The translations under genes were made by a program, and so were the position numbers. The notes beneath the pieces are model-generated. The model saw only the letters and a program-made list of their open reading frames with translations, was not told where the DNA came from and ran no database searches. From positions 76,892 through 140,891 of the forward strand of contig CAVQIP010000068.1 of the NCBI GenBank assembly GCA_963712565.1: a stretch of 64,000 bases of DNA, in the 5' to 3' direction. The DNA comes from VAZQ01 sp963712565. Its GTDB lineage: Bacteria; Pseudomonadota; Alphaproteobacteria; Rhizobiales; Xanthobacteraceae. This document shows, one piece after another, positions 8,521-16,995 of the stretch (within the stretch, counting starts at the first letter, position 1; each line of letters begins with the position of its first letter).

Positions 8521-9365
8521 GCGCCGCCTCCCGGCTCGCCGCGCCGCGCCAGAAACCCGCGTGAGGGATCGTAGGCGATGATCGCTCCGATCATGAACAG
8601 CGCCGTGCATCCGGCCACGACCGCCAGCGAAATCCAATTGACCTGGCCATAGAGCGCGAAGCGGACCAGCTCGACGGCGTGGGTGAAGGGATTGAGCTCG
8701 CATATGTAATAGAGCAACGGGCTTGCCTCTTTCACGCGCCACAGCGGATAGAGCGCCGATGAGGCGAAAAACATCGGGAAGATCACGAAGTTCATCGCGC
8801 CGGCAAAATTCTCCAGCTGCTTGCTGACCGATGACATCAGCATGCCGAGCGCGCCCAACATGAGGCCGGACAGGACCAGGGCCGGCAATACCGCGATGTA
8901 GCCAATGAGCGGCGGCTCGATCTCCCAGAACCAGGCGATGGCGAGGAAGGTGTAGACCTGCGGCAACGACACCGCCATGCCGGCCACCAGCTTCGACGAC
9001 AGCAGAAACCAGCGCGGCAGCGGGCTCACCAGCAGGGTGCGCATGTTGCCCATTTCGCGATCATAGACCATGGAAAGCGACGACTGCATGCCGTTGAAGA
9101 GCTGGATCAGCAGCATCAGGCCGGGCGTGATGTAGACCTCGTAGAGGACGTAGGTGTCATACGGCGGGATGATGGATACACCCAGCACTTGCCGAAAGCC
9201 GGCGGCGAAGATGAACAGCCAGACCAGCGGGCGGACGAGGGCGGCGACGAAGCGCTCGCGCTGGTGCAGGAAACGCAGCCCCTCCCGCCAGACGATGCCC
9301 TTGAGGCAGATCGCGTATTGCAGCGGCGAGAAGCCGGCCGGCGGGGCGGAGATCGCGACGCTCAT
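8517..9365 (-). CDS. pedC: ABC-2 type permease, PQQ alcohol-dehydrogenase system (PedC-like)
   Basis: A 282-aa membrane permease of the ABC-2 (DrrB/NodJ) class with six predicted membrane segments, for example PLVWLFIFAAGF, ITPGLMLLIQLF and AMNFVIFPMFF. The loop YDREMGNMRTLLVSPLPRW is the typical coupling region. It pairs with the ATPase upstream through an ATGA overlap at 9362-9365. In P. putida the homologous PedA1A2BC system supports rare-earth-dependent growth. ABC-2 permeases are often exporters, so transport direction cannot be read from sequence. Confidence 0.88.
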   Translation of the reverse strand: MSVAISAPPAGFSPLQYAICLKGIVWREGLRFLHQRERFVAALVRPLVWLFIFAAGFRQVLGVSIIPPYDTYVLYEVYITPGLMLLIQLFNGMQSSLSMVYDREMGNMRTLLVSPLPRWFLLSSKLVAGMAVSLPQVYTFLAIAWFWEIEPPLIGYIAVLPALVLSGLMLGALGMLMSSVSKQLENFAGAMNFVIFPMFFASSALYPLWRVKEASPLLYYICELNPFTHAVELVRFALYGQVNWISLAVVAGCTALFMIGAIIAYDPSRGFLARRGEPGGGA

Positions 9366-10129
9366 GGGGCCTCGCCCGCCGCCTGCAAGGGGAGCTCTTG
9401 CGTCAGTTTGGTGAAGGCGGCGCGGATGTCGCCGGCACCCGTGGCTGCCACCACGCGCGTGACTGGGCCGTGCGCGAGAACGCGCCCTTGATGCAGCACG
9501 ACGACGTCGTTTTCGTCGGAAACTTCGTCGATCAGATGCGTGGCCCACAGCACCGAGACGCCCTCCGCGACCACCAGCCGGCGCACGTGGCCGAGGATGT
9601 CGGCCCGCGATTTGATGTCGAGCCCCACCGTCGGCTCGTCGAGCACCAGCAGCCGCGGCCGATGCAGCAGCGCGCGGGCGATCTCCACGCGCCGCATCTG
9701 GCCGCCGGACAGGCTGCGCACCTTGTCGTGCGCGCGCTCCGACAGCGCGATACGGGCCAGCACGTCATCGGCGCGTCTGCGCCCCTCGCGCGCGCCGATG
9801 CCGTGCAGCGCCGCGTGGTAGGTCAGGTTCTGGATGACGGAGAGGTCGAGGTCGAGCGTGCGTTGCTGGAACACGACGCCGATCAGCCGCAGGGCCTCGC
9901 TCGCGGCATGTTCGACATCGTGCCCGAAAATCCGGATATGGCCGCGCTGGACCGCGTACAGCCGCGTCATCAGCGAAAACAACGTGCTCTTTCCCGCTCC
10001 GTTGAGCCCGAGCAGAATCGCGAAGCGGGAGGGCGCGATCGCGAAGCTCACGTCATCGAGGGCCTGGCGAGCGCCGTAGGAGTGGCTGACCCCCTCGATC
10101 GTGACGGCAGGCGCCTCGCTTGTGCTCAT
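9362..10129 (-). CDS. pedB: ABC transporter ATP-binding protein (PedB-like)
   Basis: A 255-aa ABC ATPase with Walker A GLNGAGKST, signature SLSGGQMRR, Walker B LLVLDEPTVGLD and an H-loop in LWATHLIDEV. The glycine-rich, GLD-type Walker B is characteristic of the DrrA/NodI class that pairs with ABC-2 permeases. ATG 10129 is preferred as the family start; an in-frame ATG at 10138 is an alternative and neither has a strong RBS. It lies between the beta-propeller and permease genes of the five-gene operon. Confidence 0.9.
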   Translation of the reverse strand: MSTSEAPAVTIEGVSHSYGARQALDDVSFAIAPSRFAILLGLNGAGKSTLFSLMTRLYAVQRGHIRIFGHDVEHAASEALRLIGVVFQQRTLDLDLSVIQNLTYHAALHGIGAREGRRRADDVLARIALSERAHDKVRSLSGGQMRRVEIARALLHRPRLLVLDEPTVGLDIKSRADILGHVRRLVVAEGVSVLWATHLIDEVSDENDVVVLHQGRVLAHGPVTRVVAATGAGDIRAAFTKLTQELPLQAAGEAP

Positions 10130-10176
10130 TCCGTGCATTATGAACCGCGCCGGTCGTGAAGCAATCCGCGGCGATC

Positions 10177-11145
10177 TCACCGCTGCGACACCGCAACGCC
10201 CCAAGGCAACTCGCCCACCTGGATCGTCTTGATCACCTTGAGGTTCGCGACGTCGATGATGGAAACGTCGTTCGAGACGCCGTTGGTGGTCAGAAGATAT
10301 TTCTCGTCGGGGGTGAATGCCATGTGCCAGACGCGCTGGCCGACCAGAAGATATTTCTGCACCTCGTGGCTCGTGCCGTTGATCACGGCCACCCGGTTGG
10401 CGGGGCCGAGCGCCACGAATCCGGTCTTGCCGTCCTTGCTGATGCTGATCCCGACCGGCTGGATGGCCTCCTTGCGCAGCCCTGGGATCTCGAAGCTGAT
10501 CTTCTTCGTCACCTCGTGCTTCACCGGATCGATGACGCTCACGGTTCCGCCGACTTCGGATGACACCCAGAGCTCGGAGCCGTCGCGTTTGAATTCGGCG
10601 AAGCGAGGGCGGGAATCGACCAGCACGTTGGCGACGATCTGGCGCGTCTTGGTGTCGATGAAATGCGCCATGTTGGTGGTCTCGGAGGTATTGACGAGAA
10701 TCTTTCCGTCCGGACTGAGACCCATGCCTTCCGGCTCGACCCCGACTTGCACCTCGCCGAGCGGAATGCGCTTCTCCATGTCGATGATCGTCACCGTATT
10801 GGCGTCCTCGTTCGCCACGTACAGGATTTTGCCGGTCGGATCCTGCGTGAACAGTTCCGGGTCGGGTCCCGATGGCAGGGTCGCGACGATTTCGTGCGTG
10901 TTGGTGTCGATCATCTGGATCGTGTCGTCGTCGCCGACCGCCACCAGGATGAACTTCCCGTCGTTCGTCAACTCGATGCCGCGCGGCCTTTGGCCGACCT
11001 TGATGGTCTTCACCACCTGGAATTTGTCGACATCGATCACGCTGACGGTGTTGCTCTTTTCGTTCGACACATAGGCGGTGAATCCGCTCGCCTGCGTGCC
11101 GAGCAGGACGAAAAGGGCCGCCCCGAGCAGGCTATCGCGCCACAT
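10177..11145 (-). CDS. pedA2: PQQ-dependent catabolism-associated beta-propeller protein (PedA2-like)
   Basis: A 322-aa exported protein with a signal peptide to about residue 20. It has seven or so YVTN-type blades of the form vyVSNexsNTVSVID, repeated about every 40-45 residues, giving a seven-bladed propeller without enzyme residues. The family occurs specifically with PQQ alcohol dehydrogenases and Ped ABC genes. It is probably the periplasmic partner of the ABC-2 permease, either a scaffold or a binder. The solute-binding gene ends 21 nt upstream and the ATPase gene follows, consistent with one operon. Confidence 0.88.
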   Translation of the reverse strand: MWRDSLLGAALFVLLGTQASGFTAYVSNEKSNTVSVIDVDKFQVVKTIKVGQRPRGIELTNDGKFILVAVGDDDTIQMIDTNTHEIVATLPSGPDPELFTQDPTGKILYVANEDANTVTIIDMEKRIPLGEVQVGVEPEGMGLSPDGKILVNTSETTNMAHFIDTKTRQIVANVLVDSRPRFAEFKRDGSELWVSSEVGGTVSVIDPVKHEVTKKISFEIPGLRKEAIQPVGISISKDGKTGFVALGPANRVAVINGTSHEVQKYLLVGQRVWHMAFTPDEKYLLTTNGVSNDVSIIDVANLKVIKTIQVGELPWGVAVSQR

Positions 11146-11166
11146 CCTGGTTTTTCCCGATCGTGT

Positions 11167-12345
11167 CTATTCGAGCTTGCATTTGGTTTCGGGCCGATCG
11201 AACCCCAGCGTATCGAGTTCCGAAAACTGGTGCTGAAATCCTTCCTGCGGCGATACTGAAACGATCATCGTGCCGTCGGTCAGAAGAATCGGTTGGCGAA
11301 GCTGCAGGTTCCAGTCGCGCAGCGTCAACCGTTGCCCCTTGAACGCCGCCAAGGCGAAATCGGGGCCTTTGAGAAAGGCGAGCATGACCTTCGGGTCGCT
11401 CGAGCGCGTGCGCGACGCACTCTCGCCGATCATGCGCACCGCCGACCAGGCCTGCATGTCGCGCGCGGTCATCGGCCGGGAAAACAGCTTGCTGAAGCGT
11501 TCCTGCATCTGCACCGCGCCCCATTGGTCGTGCGAGGCGTGCCAGCTGGTGGGGACGAGGCCGGCCGAGCCGGCGACCGGTCGCGCATCCCAGGTGCGGT
11601 ACGGCAGGTAGGACGCGAACACGTCGCTCTCGTCCGCGGCTACCAGCATGTCGTAGGCCGGCGCTCCCTGCGTGAATACCGGCAGCTGGCGCTGGATCTG
11701 GACCACCCCGCTGTCGGTGCGGCGGGCGCCGCCGGTGTCCTCGAAGGTCTTGTCCTGCACGATGCGCGCGCCGAACCGCTTGGCTGCGCGACGCAACGCG
11801 TCGGCATAGAGCTTGTCGGCGGGATGGGAGCCGGCCACCAGCAACCATCGGCGCCATTGCTTCCAGACCAGGTACTGCGCCAGTCCGTCCGCCAGCATCG
11901 ATCGCGTCGGCGCGGTATGAACGACATTGGCGCGGCAATCCTCTTCGCGCAATCGATCGTCGTTCGCGCCGACGTTGAAGAAGAGCAGACCGCGCGGCCT
12001 GCCGGCATCGGCGGCCCTGAGCAGCGCGCCGGCGCCGAGATCGGCAACCACCAGCGCGATGCCGCGCTCGGCCAACGCGACGGTCGCGGCCGCGGCATCG
12101 TCACTGTCCTTGAGCCGCACGTCGTCGAGCGAGAAGCGCTGGTTGAGGAACTTTCCGGTGGTGTTGTTGTCGTTGATGCCGAGCTCGGCACCCGCGATCC
12201 CGTTGTTCTCGGCCGGGATCTGGATCAGCGAGAGGCTCGTTCTCGCCTCGGCGCGGCGCAGATAGCCGATCTTGATCTCGATGGGGTCGGCCGCGGCCGC
12301 CGTCCACGCGAACAGAAGTGTCCCGGCTAGCAGCAGGCGGATCAA
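11167..12345 (-). CDS. pedA1: Substrate-binding-like protein, PQQ alcohol-dehydrogenase system (PedA1-like)
   Basis: A 392-aa periplasmic protein with a signal peptide ending WTAAAADP and a branched-chain-amino-acid-binding type (Periplasmic Binding Protein 6) fold: IKIGYLRR at the mature start, GINDNNTTGKF and ALVVADLGA. It belongs to the PQQ-linked ABC substrate-binding family. The start is a TTG at 12345 with GGAG 7 nt upstream; I see no ATG that would preserve the leader. It is the first gene of the operon reading left to 7894. The ligand is unknown; a lanthanide chelate is a reasonable inference from the P. putida homologue. Confidence 0.85.
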   Translation of the reverse strand: MIRLLLAGTLLFAWTAAAADPIEIKIGYLRRAEARTSLSLIQIPAENNGIAGAELGINDNNTTGKFLNQRFSLDDVRLKDSDDAAAATVALAERGIALVVADLGAGALLRAADAGRPRGLLFFNVGANDDRLREEDCRANVVHTAPTRSMLADGLAQYLVWKQWRRWLLVAGSHPADKLYADALRRAAKRFGARIVQDKTFEDTGGARRTDSGVVQIQRQLPVFTQGAPAYDMLVAADESDVFASYLPYRTWDARPVAGSAGLVPTSWHASHDQWGAVQMQERFSKLFSRPMTARDMQAWSAVRMIGESASRTRSSDPKVMLAFLKGPDFALAAFKGQRLTLRDWNLQLRQPILLTDGTMIVSVSPQEGFQHQFSELDTLGFDRPETKCKLE

Positions 12346-12390
12346 AGACGCGCTCCAGCACTGTCGTCGTGGCGCTCGATGAGACGGCCA

Positions 12391-12420
12391 TTGTTTGTTT
12401 AAATCATGATAAGTTGCACC
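12391..12420. promoter_or_regulatory. AT-rich patch in the divergent promoter between the Ped-type and cofactor operons
   Basis: The 247-nt gap between the leftward binding-protein gene and rightward mfnB contains one conspicuously AT-rich stretch (TTGTTTGTTTAAATCATGAT and the ten bases after it). In this GC-rich DNA it is the likeliest melting region for one or both divergent promoters. Exact boxes are not assigned. Confidence 0.35.
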
Positions 12421-12592
12421 TATGTGGTTGGGGACATTGCGAATGCACCGTGCGGCGTATGGGCGCGCGTCCCCCGTTCGCGGACCGGGATTGAGACCGG
12501 AGCGTGGGTGAGAGCAACCCGATGAGGCGGCTGACGCGGGCGGGGCGGCTCGGTACTATCTTACCGGACCGTTCCGGGAGCGGAGCTTAGTC

Positions 12593-13777
12593 ATGACGCT
12601 GCTGCTGGCGAGCGTGACCGGACCCGAGGAGGCCGCACTCGTGCTCGCGCACGGCGCCGACATCATCGACTTGAAGGATGCCTCGCACGGCCCGTTGGGA
12701 GCGCTTGCGCCCGAAGTGGCGCGCGCCGGCGTCATCGCCGTGGGCGGGCGGCGGCCGGTGAGCGCGGTTACCGGCAACCTTGCGATGGAGCCGGAGGTGA
12801 TCGTTGCCGCGGTCGAGGCCGGCGCCCGCAGCAAGGTCGACTACGTCAAGGTCGGATTGTTTCCGGGGCCGGGGCGGCCGGACTGCATCCGCGCGCTCGC
12901 CTCGTTGGCGAAGGAAATCAAGATCGTGGGCGTGATGTTCGCCGACCGCGAAGCCGACAATGCTCTGCTGCAGGTGATGGCGGAGTCCGGGTTCGCAGGG
13001 GCGATGCTCGATACCGCCGAAAAGAGCGCCGGCCGGCTGCTCGACTGCATGGACGTCGCGTCCCTGGGGCGCTTCGTCGGCGCCTGCCGGGCGCGCGGCT
13101 TGCTGGCGGGTCTCGCCGGCGCGCTGGAGGCGCCCGACGTTCCACGGCTGCTGTTGCTGGCACCCGACTATCTTGGCTTCCGCGGCGCGCTTTGCGTCGG
13201 ACGCGACCGTACCGCGCGCATCGATCCCGAGGCGGTCGCGATCATTCGGGCGCTCATTCCCCTCGATCCCCGCAGCGCCGCCCACCACGACCCCGCCGTC
13301 AAGGTGGTCGACTACCGGCTGCTGGCGGCCAGGGGATATTCGGTCGAGCCGGACAGCGGTGACGCCGCGACCGACCGCATTTTCGTGCGCGATTTCGTGC
13401 TGCCCGCCCGCATCGGCGCCTACGCGCGCGAGCGCGAGAAACCGCAGAACGTCCGCTTCAACGTCGACGTCAAGGTGCGCCGAAGCGGCCACGGCGTGGA
13501 GGACATGCGCGACGTGTTTTCCTACGACGTGATCACCGACGGCATCAGGATCATCGTCGCGCAGGAGCACATCGCGTTTCTGGAAACGCTCGCCGAGCGG
13601 GTTGCCGCGCTGGTGCTCGGCCACCCGCGCGTCGTCAGCGTGACGGCGCGCGTCGAGAAGCTCGACGTCGGGCCGGGCGGGGTGGGCGTGGAGGTCGTGC
13701 GCGAGCGGCCTGCCGATGTGGCCGAGGTCCACCAGCTCTATCCTGCCGCGGCCCGGCAGCCAAAAGCCGCCGACTGA
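12593..13777 (+). CDS. mfnB: MfnB-FolB fusion: formylfuran-methyl phosphate synthase plus dihydroneopterin aldolase domain
   Basis: A 394-aa cytoplasmic protein with two domains. Residues 1-238 are DUF556/MfnB, a TIM barrel making (5-formylfuran-3-yl)methyl phosphate for methanofuran-type cofactors; Lys28 (DLKDASHGPLGA) and Lys86 (VDYVKVG) match the family's conserved lysines, as does MLDTAEK near 139-144. Residues 260-372 are a FolB/dihydroneopterin aldolase fold (IFVRDFVLPARIGAY, then FLETLAERVAALVL), which acts on the pterin precursor. One chain thus combines steps for the two archaeal-like C1 cofactors. mfnE follows directly, its ATG abutting this stop. GGAG lies 16 nt before the start. 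Confidence 0.88.
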   Translation: MTLLLASVTGPEEAALVLAHGADIIDLKDASHGPLGALAPEVARAGVIAVGGRRPVSAVTGNLAMEPEVIVAAVEAGARSKVDYVKVGLFPGPGRPDCIRALASLAKEIKIVGVMFADREADNALLQVMAESGFAGAMLDTAEKSAGRLLDCMDVASLGRFVGACRARGLLAGLAGALEAPDVPRLLLLAPDYLGFRGALCVGRDRTARIDPEAVAIIRALIPLDPRSAAHHDPAVKVVDYRLLAARGYSVEPDSGDAATDRIFVRDFVLPARIGAYAREREKPQNVRFNVDVKVRRSGHGVEDMRDVFSYDVITDGIRIIVAQEHIAFLETLAERVAALVLGHPRVVSVTARVEKLDVGPGGVGVEVVRERPADVAEVHQLYPAAARQPKAAD

Positions 13778-14407
13778 ATGGGCGGCGCGGCTGCGCTTAC
13801 GGTCGTCAAGCTGGGCGGAAGCTACGCCTTCTCAGCCAGTCTGAAGCATTGGCTCGACGCGGTCAGGGCCGGCGCGGGCCGCGTGGTGCTGGCGCCGGGG
13901 GGCGGCCCCTTTGCCGACGCCGTACGCGCGGCGCAGCCCAGAATGGGCTTCGACGATCGCGCCGCCCACGCGATGGCGGTGCTGGCGATGGATCAGTACG
14001 GCTGCGCGCTGGCCAATCTCGCGCAGGGGCTGAGCCTCGCGGCATCGGTCGCGGCCATCCGGCGCGTGTTGCGGGCGGGCGGCGTGCCGGTCTGGTCGGC
14101 GACTCCGATGGTACGCGCTGCAAAGGACATTCCATGGTCATGGGAGGTGACCAGTGATAGTCTCGCGGCTTGGCTCGCCGGCAGGATCGGCGCGCAGCGC
14201 GTGCTGTTGATCAAGCGGCGTGAGCCGCCGGCGGGTCGCCTGCGTGCGGCCGCACTCGTGGCGGATGAGATCATCGATCCGGCTTTCCCGCGCTTCCTGC
14301 GGGCGAGCGGCGCACAAGCCTTTATTGCCGGCCCGAGCGCGCATGCGGCGGCGGCGCTCGCCATGCGAACCGGCGGCGTGGTCGGCGCTCCGATCGACTT
14401 GCTTTAG
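13778..14407 (+). CDS. mfnE: Amino-acid-kinase family protein, MfnE-type
   Basis: A 209-aa member of the aspartate/glutamate/uridylate kinase fold. It opens with TVVKLGGSYAFS (the KLGGS phosphate-binding loop), has LAPGGGPFADAVR at about 36-48, and ends with a MRTGGVVGAPIDLL segment. In methanofuran biosynthesis MfnE phosphorylates aminomethylfuran-methyl phosphate; proteobacterial homologues occur in methylotroph C1 clusters. The gene starts at the base after the mfnB stop and is therefore tightly coupled to it. Confidence 0.85.
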   Translation: MGGAAALTVVKLGGSYAFSASLKHWLDAVRAGAGRVVLAPGGGPFADAVRAAQPRMGFDDRAAHAMAVLAMDQYGCALANLAQGLSLAASVAAIRRVLRAGGVPVWSATPMVRAAKDIPWSWEVTSDSLAAWLAGRIGAQRVLLIKRREPPAGRLRAAALVADEIIDPAFPRFLRASGAQAFIAGPSAHAAAALAMRTGGVVGAPIDLL

Positions 14408-14431
14408 CTGCATCGCGTTGGACTTTTCACG

Positions 14432-14983
14432 ATGGCCAAGGTCGCAACACCGCGCTGGGGCTGGGCGCTGACGGGATCCGGGCATTTCTTCAAGGAATGC
14501 CTGGGTGCGGTCCGTGCGCTCGAAAACGTCGATCTGTTCGTCAGCAAAGCGGCGGGCGAGGTGCTGCGCATGTACAAGCAGGAACTGGCCCTCCCCAAGG
14601 CGACCCGCATCTTCCGCGACACGACCGCGAGCTCGCCGCCGGTCGGATACTTCTATTATGGCGTCTACCACACGCTGGTGCTGGCGCCGGCGACGTCGAA
14701 CACGGTGGCCAAATGCGTCTACGGCATTTCCGACAATCTAGCGACCAACGTGTTCGCGCAGGCCGGCAAATGCCGCGTCCCCACCATCGTGTTTGCCTGC
14801 GACACGGCACCCGAGCTCGAGACTGAAGCGCCCAAAGGCATGGTCAAGGTCTATCCGCGCCGCATCGACCTCGAGAATACCGATCGGCTCAAATCCTTCG
14901 ACGCGACCGAGGTGGTCGAGACCCTTGGCGAACTCGAACAGGCATTGGCGCGCCGCCGGCGCGAGCTCGCAGGGCATGGCTGA
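14432..14983 (+). CDS. Flavoprotein, dihydromethanopterin reductase DmrB / AfpA-like
   Basis: A 183-aa flavodoxin-like protein of the HFCD/archaeoflavoprotein type. It opens with WGWALTGSGHFFKECL, followed by PVGYFYYGVYHTLVLAPAT with conserved SNTVAK and SDNLATNVFAQ segments, which are FMN-binding elements. DmrB reduces dihydromethanopterin to the tetrahydro cofactor; the closely related archaeal AfpA is an electron carrier, and sequence alone does not separate them. The H4MPT-gene context favours DmrB. It overlaps the next gene by 8 nt. Confidence 0.78.
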   Translation: MAKVATPRWGWALTGSGHFFKECLGAVRALENVDLFVSKAAGEVLRMYKQELALPKATRIFRDTTASSPPVGYFYYGVYHTLVLAPATSNTVAKCVYGISDNLATNVFAQAGKCRVPTIVFACDTAPELETEAPKGMVKVYPRRIDLENTDRLKSFDATEVVETLGELEQALARRRRELAGHG

Positions 14984-16373
14984 GCGCATTCTCTTCCTCA
15001 CGGGCCATCTTGCCCGCCCGCGACTCGAGAAGGTTCTTGCAAGCCTCGAGGGGGCGGAATTCGAATGGTCGATCTTCGACGTCGGCGTCAAAGTCGCCGC
15101 GCTCATGACCGAGGCGATCATCTCGCGCCGTCTGCCGCGTCCGGTGAAGGCCGAGCGGGTGCTGGTGCCCGGCCGCTGCCGCGCCGATCTCGATCGCCTG
15201 AGCGCCGAGTTCGGCGTCCGCTTCGAGCGCGGCCCGGAAGAATTGAAGGATTTGCCGGCGTATTTCGGCAAGGGCGGGCGCGGCCTCGATCTGTCCCGCC
15301 ACGACATGCGCATCTTCGCCGAGATCGTGGATGCATCCGCGCTGAGCGTCGACGCGATTCTCGCCCGCGCGCTGGCCATGCGCGCGGCTGGCGCGGACGT
15401 GATCGATCTCGGCTGTCTGCCCGACACGCCCTTTCCGCATCTCGCCGACGCCGTGCGTGCGCTCAAGGCCGCCGGTCTCGAGGTCAGCGTCGATTCGGCC
15501 GCGAGCGAGGAATTACGTCGCGCAGCCGAGGCCGGCGCCGGCTTCCTGCTGAGCCTCACCGAGCATACGCTCGACATCGCGCGCGACACCGGCGCGACCC
15601 CCGTGCTCATCCCCGCCAGCCACGGCGACGTGGCGTCGCTGCTGCGGGCGGCGGAGGCCGCCGACAAACGCGGGATTGCCGCGATCCTCGATCCGATCCT
15701 CGATCCGATCCACTTCGGGTTCATGGCATCGCTGCAACGTTATGCCGAAGTCCGCCGCGCCTTGCCGCAGGCCGAAATCCTGATGGGAACCGGCAATCTG
15801 ACCGAGCTCACGGACGCCGATTCCGGCGGCGTCACCGCGATGCTGCTGGGGATCTGCTCGGAATTGCGCATCCGCAACATCCTGGTCGTCCAGGTCAGCC
15901 CGCACACCCGCCGCACGATCCAGGAGCACGACGCCGCGCGGCGAATGATGTTCGCCTCCCGCGAGGACGGCAGCGTTCCACAAGACTACGGCGCCGCGCT
16001 GGTGCAAGTGCACGACCGCTCGCCGTTTCCGAACACGCCAAAGGAGATTGCCGAGCTGGCGGCGCAGGTCAAAGACGCCAATTTCCGGATCGAGACTGCC
16101 GAGGATGGAATTCACGTCTACAGCCGCGCCGGCCACCATGTTGCGCAGGACGCGTTCTCGCTGTTCCCCAAGCTCGGCCTCGGCAACGATTCGCCGCATG
16201 CCTTCTATCTCGGGGCCGAGCTGATGAAGGCGGAGATCGCCTGGCGGCTGGGCAAGCGATACGTGCAAGACGAGCCGCTCGATTGGGGATGTGCCGTCGA
16301 TCGTACGGCCGAGGACCTCACCCGACTGCGCGAGGCGGGCCATACCTTGCGCGGCGCGAGCTCCGAGAGCTGA
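14976..16373 (+). CDS. Dihydropteroate synthase-like protein of the H4MPT cluster
   Basis: A 465-aa cytoplasmic protein. The N-terminal 130 residues form a distinct domain (ERILFLTGHLARPRLEKVL), followed by a TIM-barrel region with DHPS-like elements: RAAGADVIDLGCLPD near 130, VSVDSA near 172, LIPASHGD and ILDPILDPIHFGF. The C-terminal third is family-specific. Homologues occur with methanopterin-biosynthesis genes and are thought to bind a pterin, but the reaction is not established. ATG 14976 overlaps the flavoprotein stop. DUF447 follows 3 nt after the stop. Confidence 0.8.
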   Translation: MAERILFLTGHLARPRLEKVLASLEGAEFEWSIFDVGVKVAALMTEAIISRRLPRPVKAERVLVPGRCRADLDRLSAEFGVRFERGPEELKDLPAYFGKGGRGLDLSRHDMRIFAEIVDASALSVDAILARALAMRAAGADVIDLGCLPDTPFPHLADAVRALKAAGLEVSVDSAASEELRRAAEAGAGFLLSLTEHTLDIARDTGATPVLIPASHGDVASLLRAAEAADKRGIAAILDPILDPIHFGFMASLQRYAEVRRALPQAEILMGTGNLTELTDADSGGVTAMLLGICSELRIRNILVVQVSPHTRRTIQEHDAARRMMFASREDGSVPQDYGAALVQVHDRSPFPNTPKEIAELAAQVKDANFRIETAEDGIHVYSRAGHHVAQDAFSLFPKLGLGNDSPHAFYLGAELMKAEIAWRLGKRYVQDEPLDWGCAVDRTAEDLTRLREAGHTLRGASSES

Positions 16374-16376
16374 CGC

Positions 16377-16961
16377 ATGCCGATGATTCGCGAAACGATC
16401 CTGACGACCGTCAGCGGTGGCGGCCGGCTGCATATCACGCCGATCGGCATCATCGCCGACGGCGAGGGGTGGATCGTCGCGCCGTTTCGTCCGTCGACGA
16501 CGCTCGACAATCTCAGGGCGGTGCCGTTTGCCGTCGCCAACTATACCGATGACGTTCGCGTGTTCGCCGGCTGCCTGACCGGACGGCAGGACTGGCCGAC
16601 GACCGCGTCGGACAAGGTCCCGGTGGCGCGGCTTGCCGGCGCGCTGGCGCATGCGGAGCTCGCCGTCGTCGCGGTGACCGAAGACGAACAGCGGCCGCGC
16701 TTTCATTGCACCGTCGTGCACCGCGGGCTGCACGCACCGTTCGAGGGTTTGAACCGCGCCAAGGCGGCCGTGGTCGAAGCCGCCATTCTGGTAAGCCGGT
16801 TAGCCCTGCTGCCGAGGGAGAAGGTCGAGGCGGAGATCGCCCAGCTCGCGATCGCGATCGAGAAGACCGCAGGCGCGCAGGAGCAAGAGGCCTGGACCTG
16901 GCTGATGGAGGCCGTCCGTGCGCACTACGCGCACGCCGAGAGCGCTACGCCAACGGGCTGA
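16377..16961 (+). CDS. DUF447 family protein of the methanopterin/methanofuran cluster
   Basis: A 194-aa protein with a split-barrel flavin-reductase-like N-terminus: ITPIGIIADGEGWIVAPFRPST, then AVANYTDDVRVFAGCL. DUF447 proteins are shared between methanogens and H4MPT-using methylotrophs and are required for or associated with the pathway, but the step is undefined. ATG 16377 is chosen; a second ATG lies at 16383. It is the last gene of the five-gene operon and converges on the GST gene with 34 nt between stops. Confidence 0.82.
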   Translation: MPMIRETILTTVSGGGRLHITPIGIIADGEGWIVAPFRPSTTLDNLRAVPFAVANYTDDVRVFAGCLTGRQDWPTTASDKVPVARLAGALAHAELAVVAVTEDEQRPRFHCTVVHRGLHAPFEGLNRAKAAVVEAAILVSRLALLPREKVEAEIAQLAIAIEKTAGAQEQEAWTWLMEAVRAHYAHAESATPTG

Positions 16962-16995
16962 CGGCGAATCCCGCCGCTCCCGCACGCAAGCGAAG

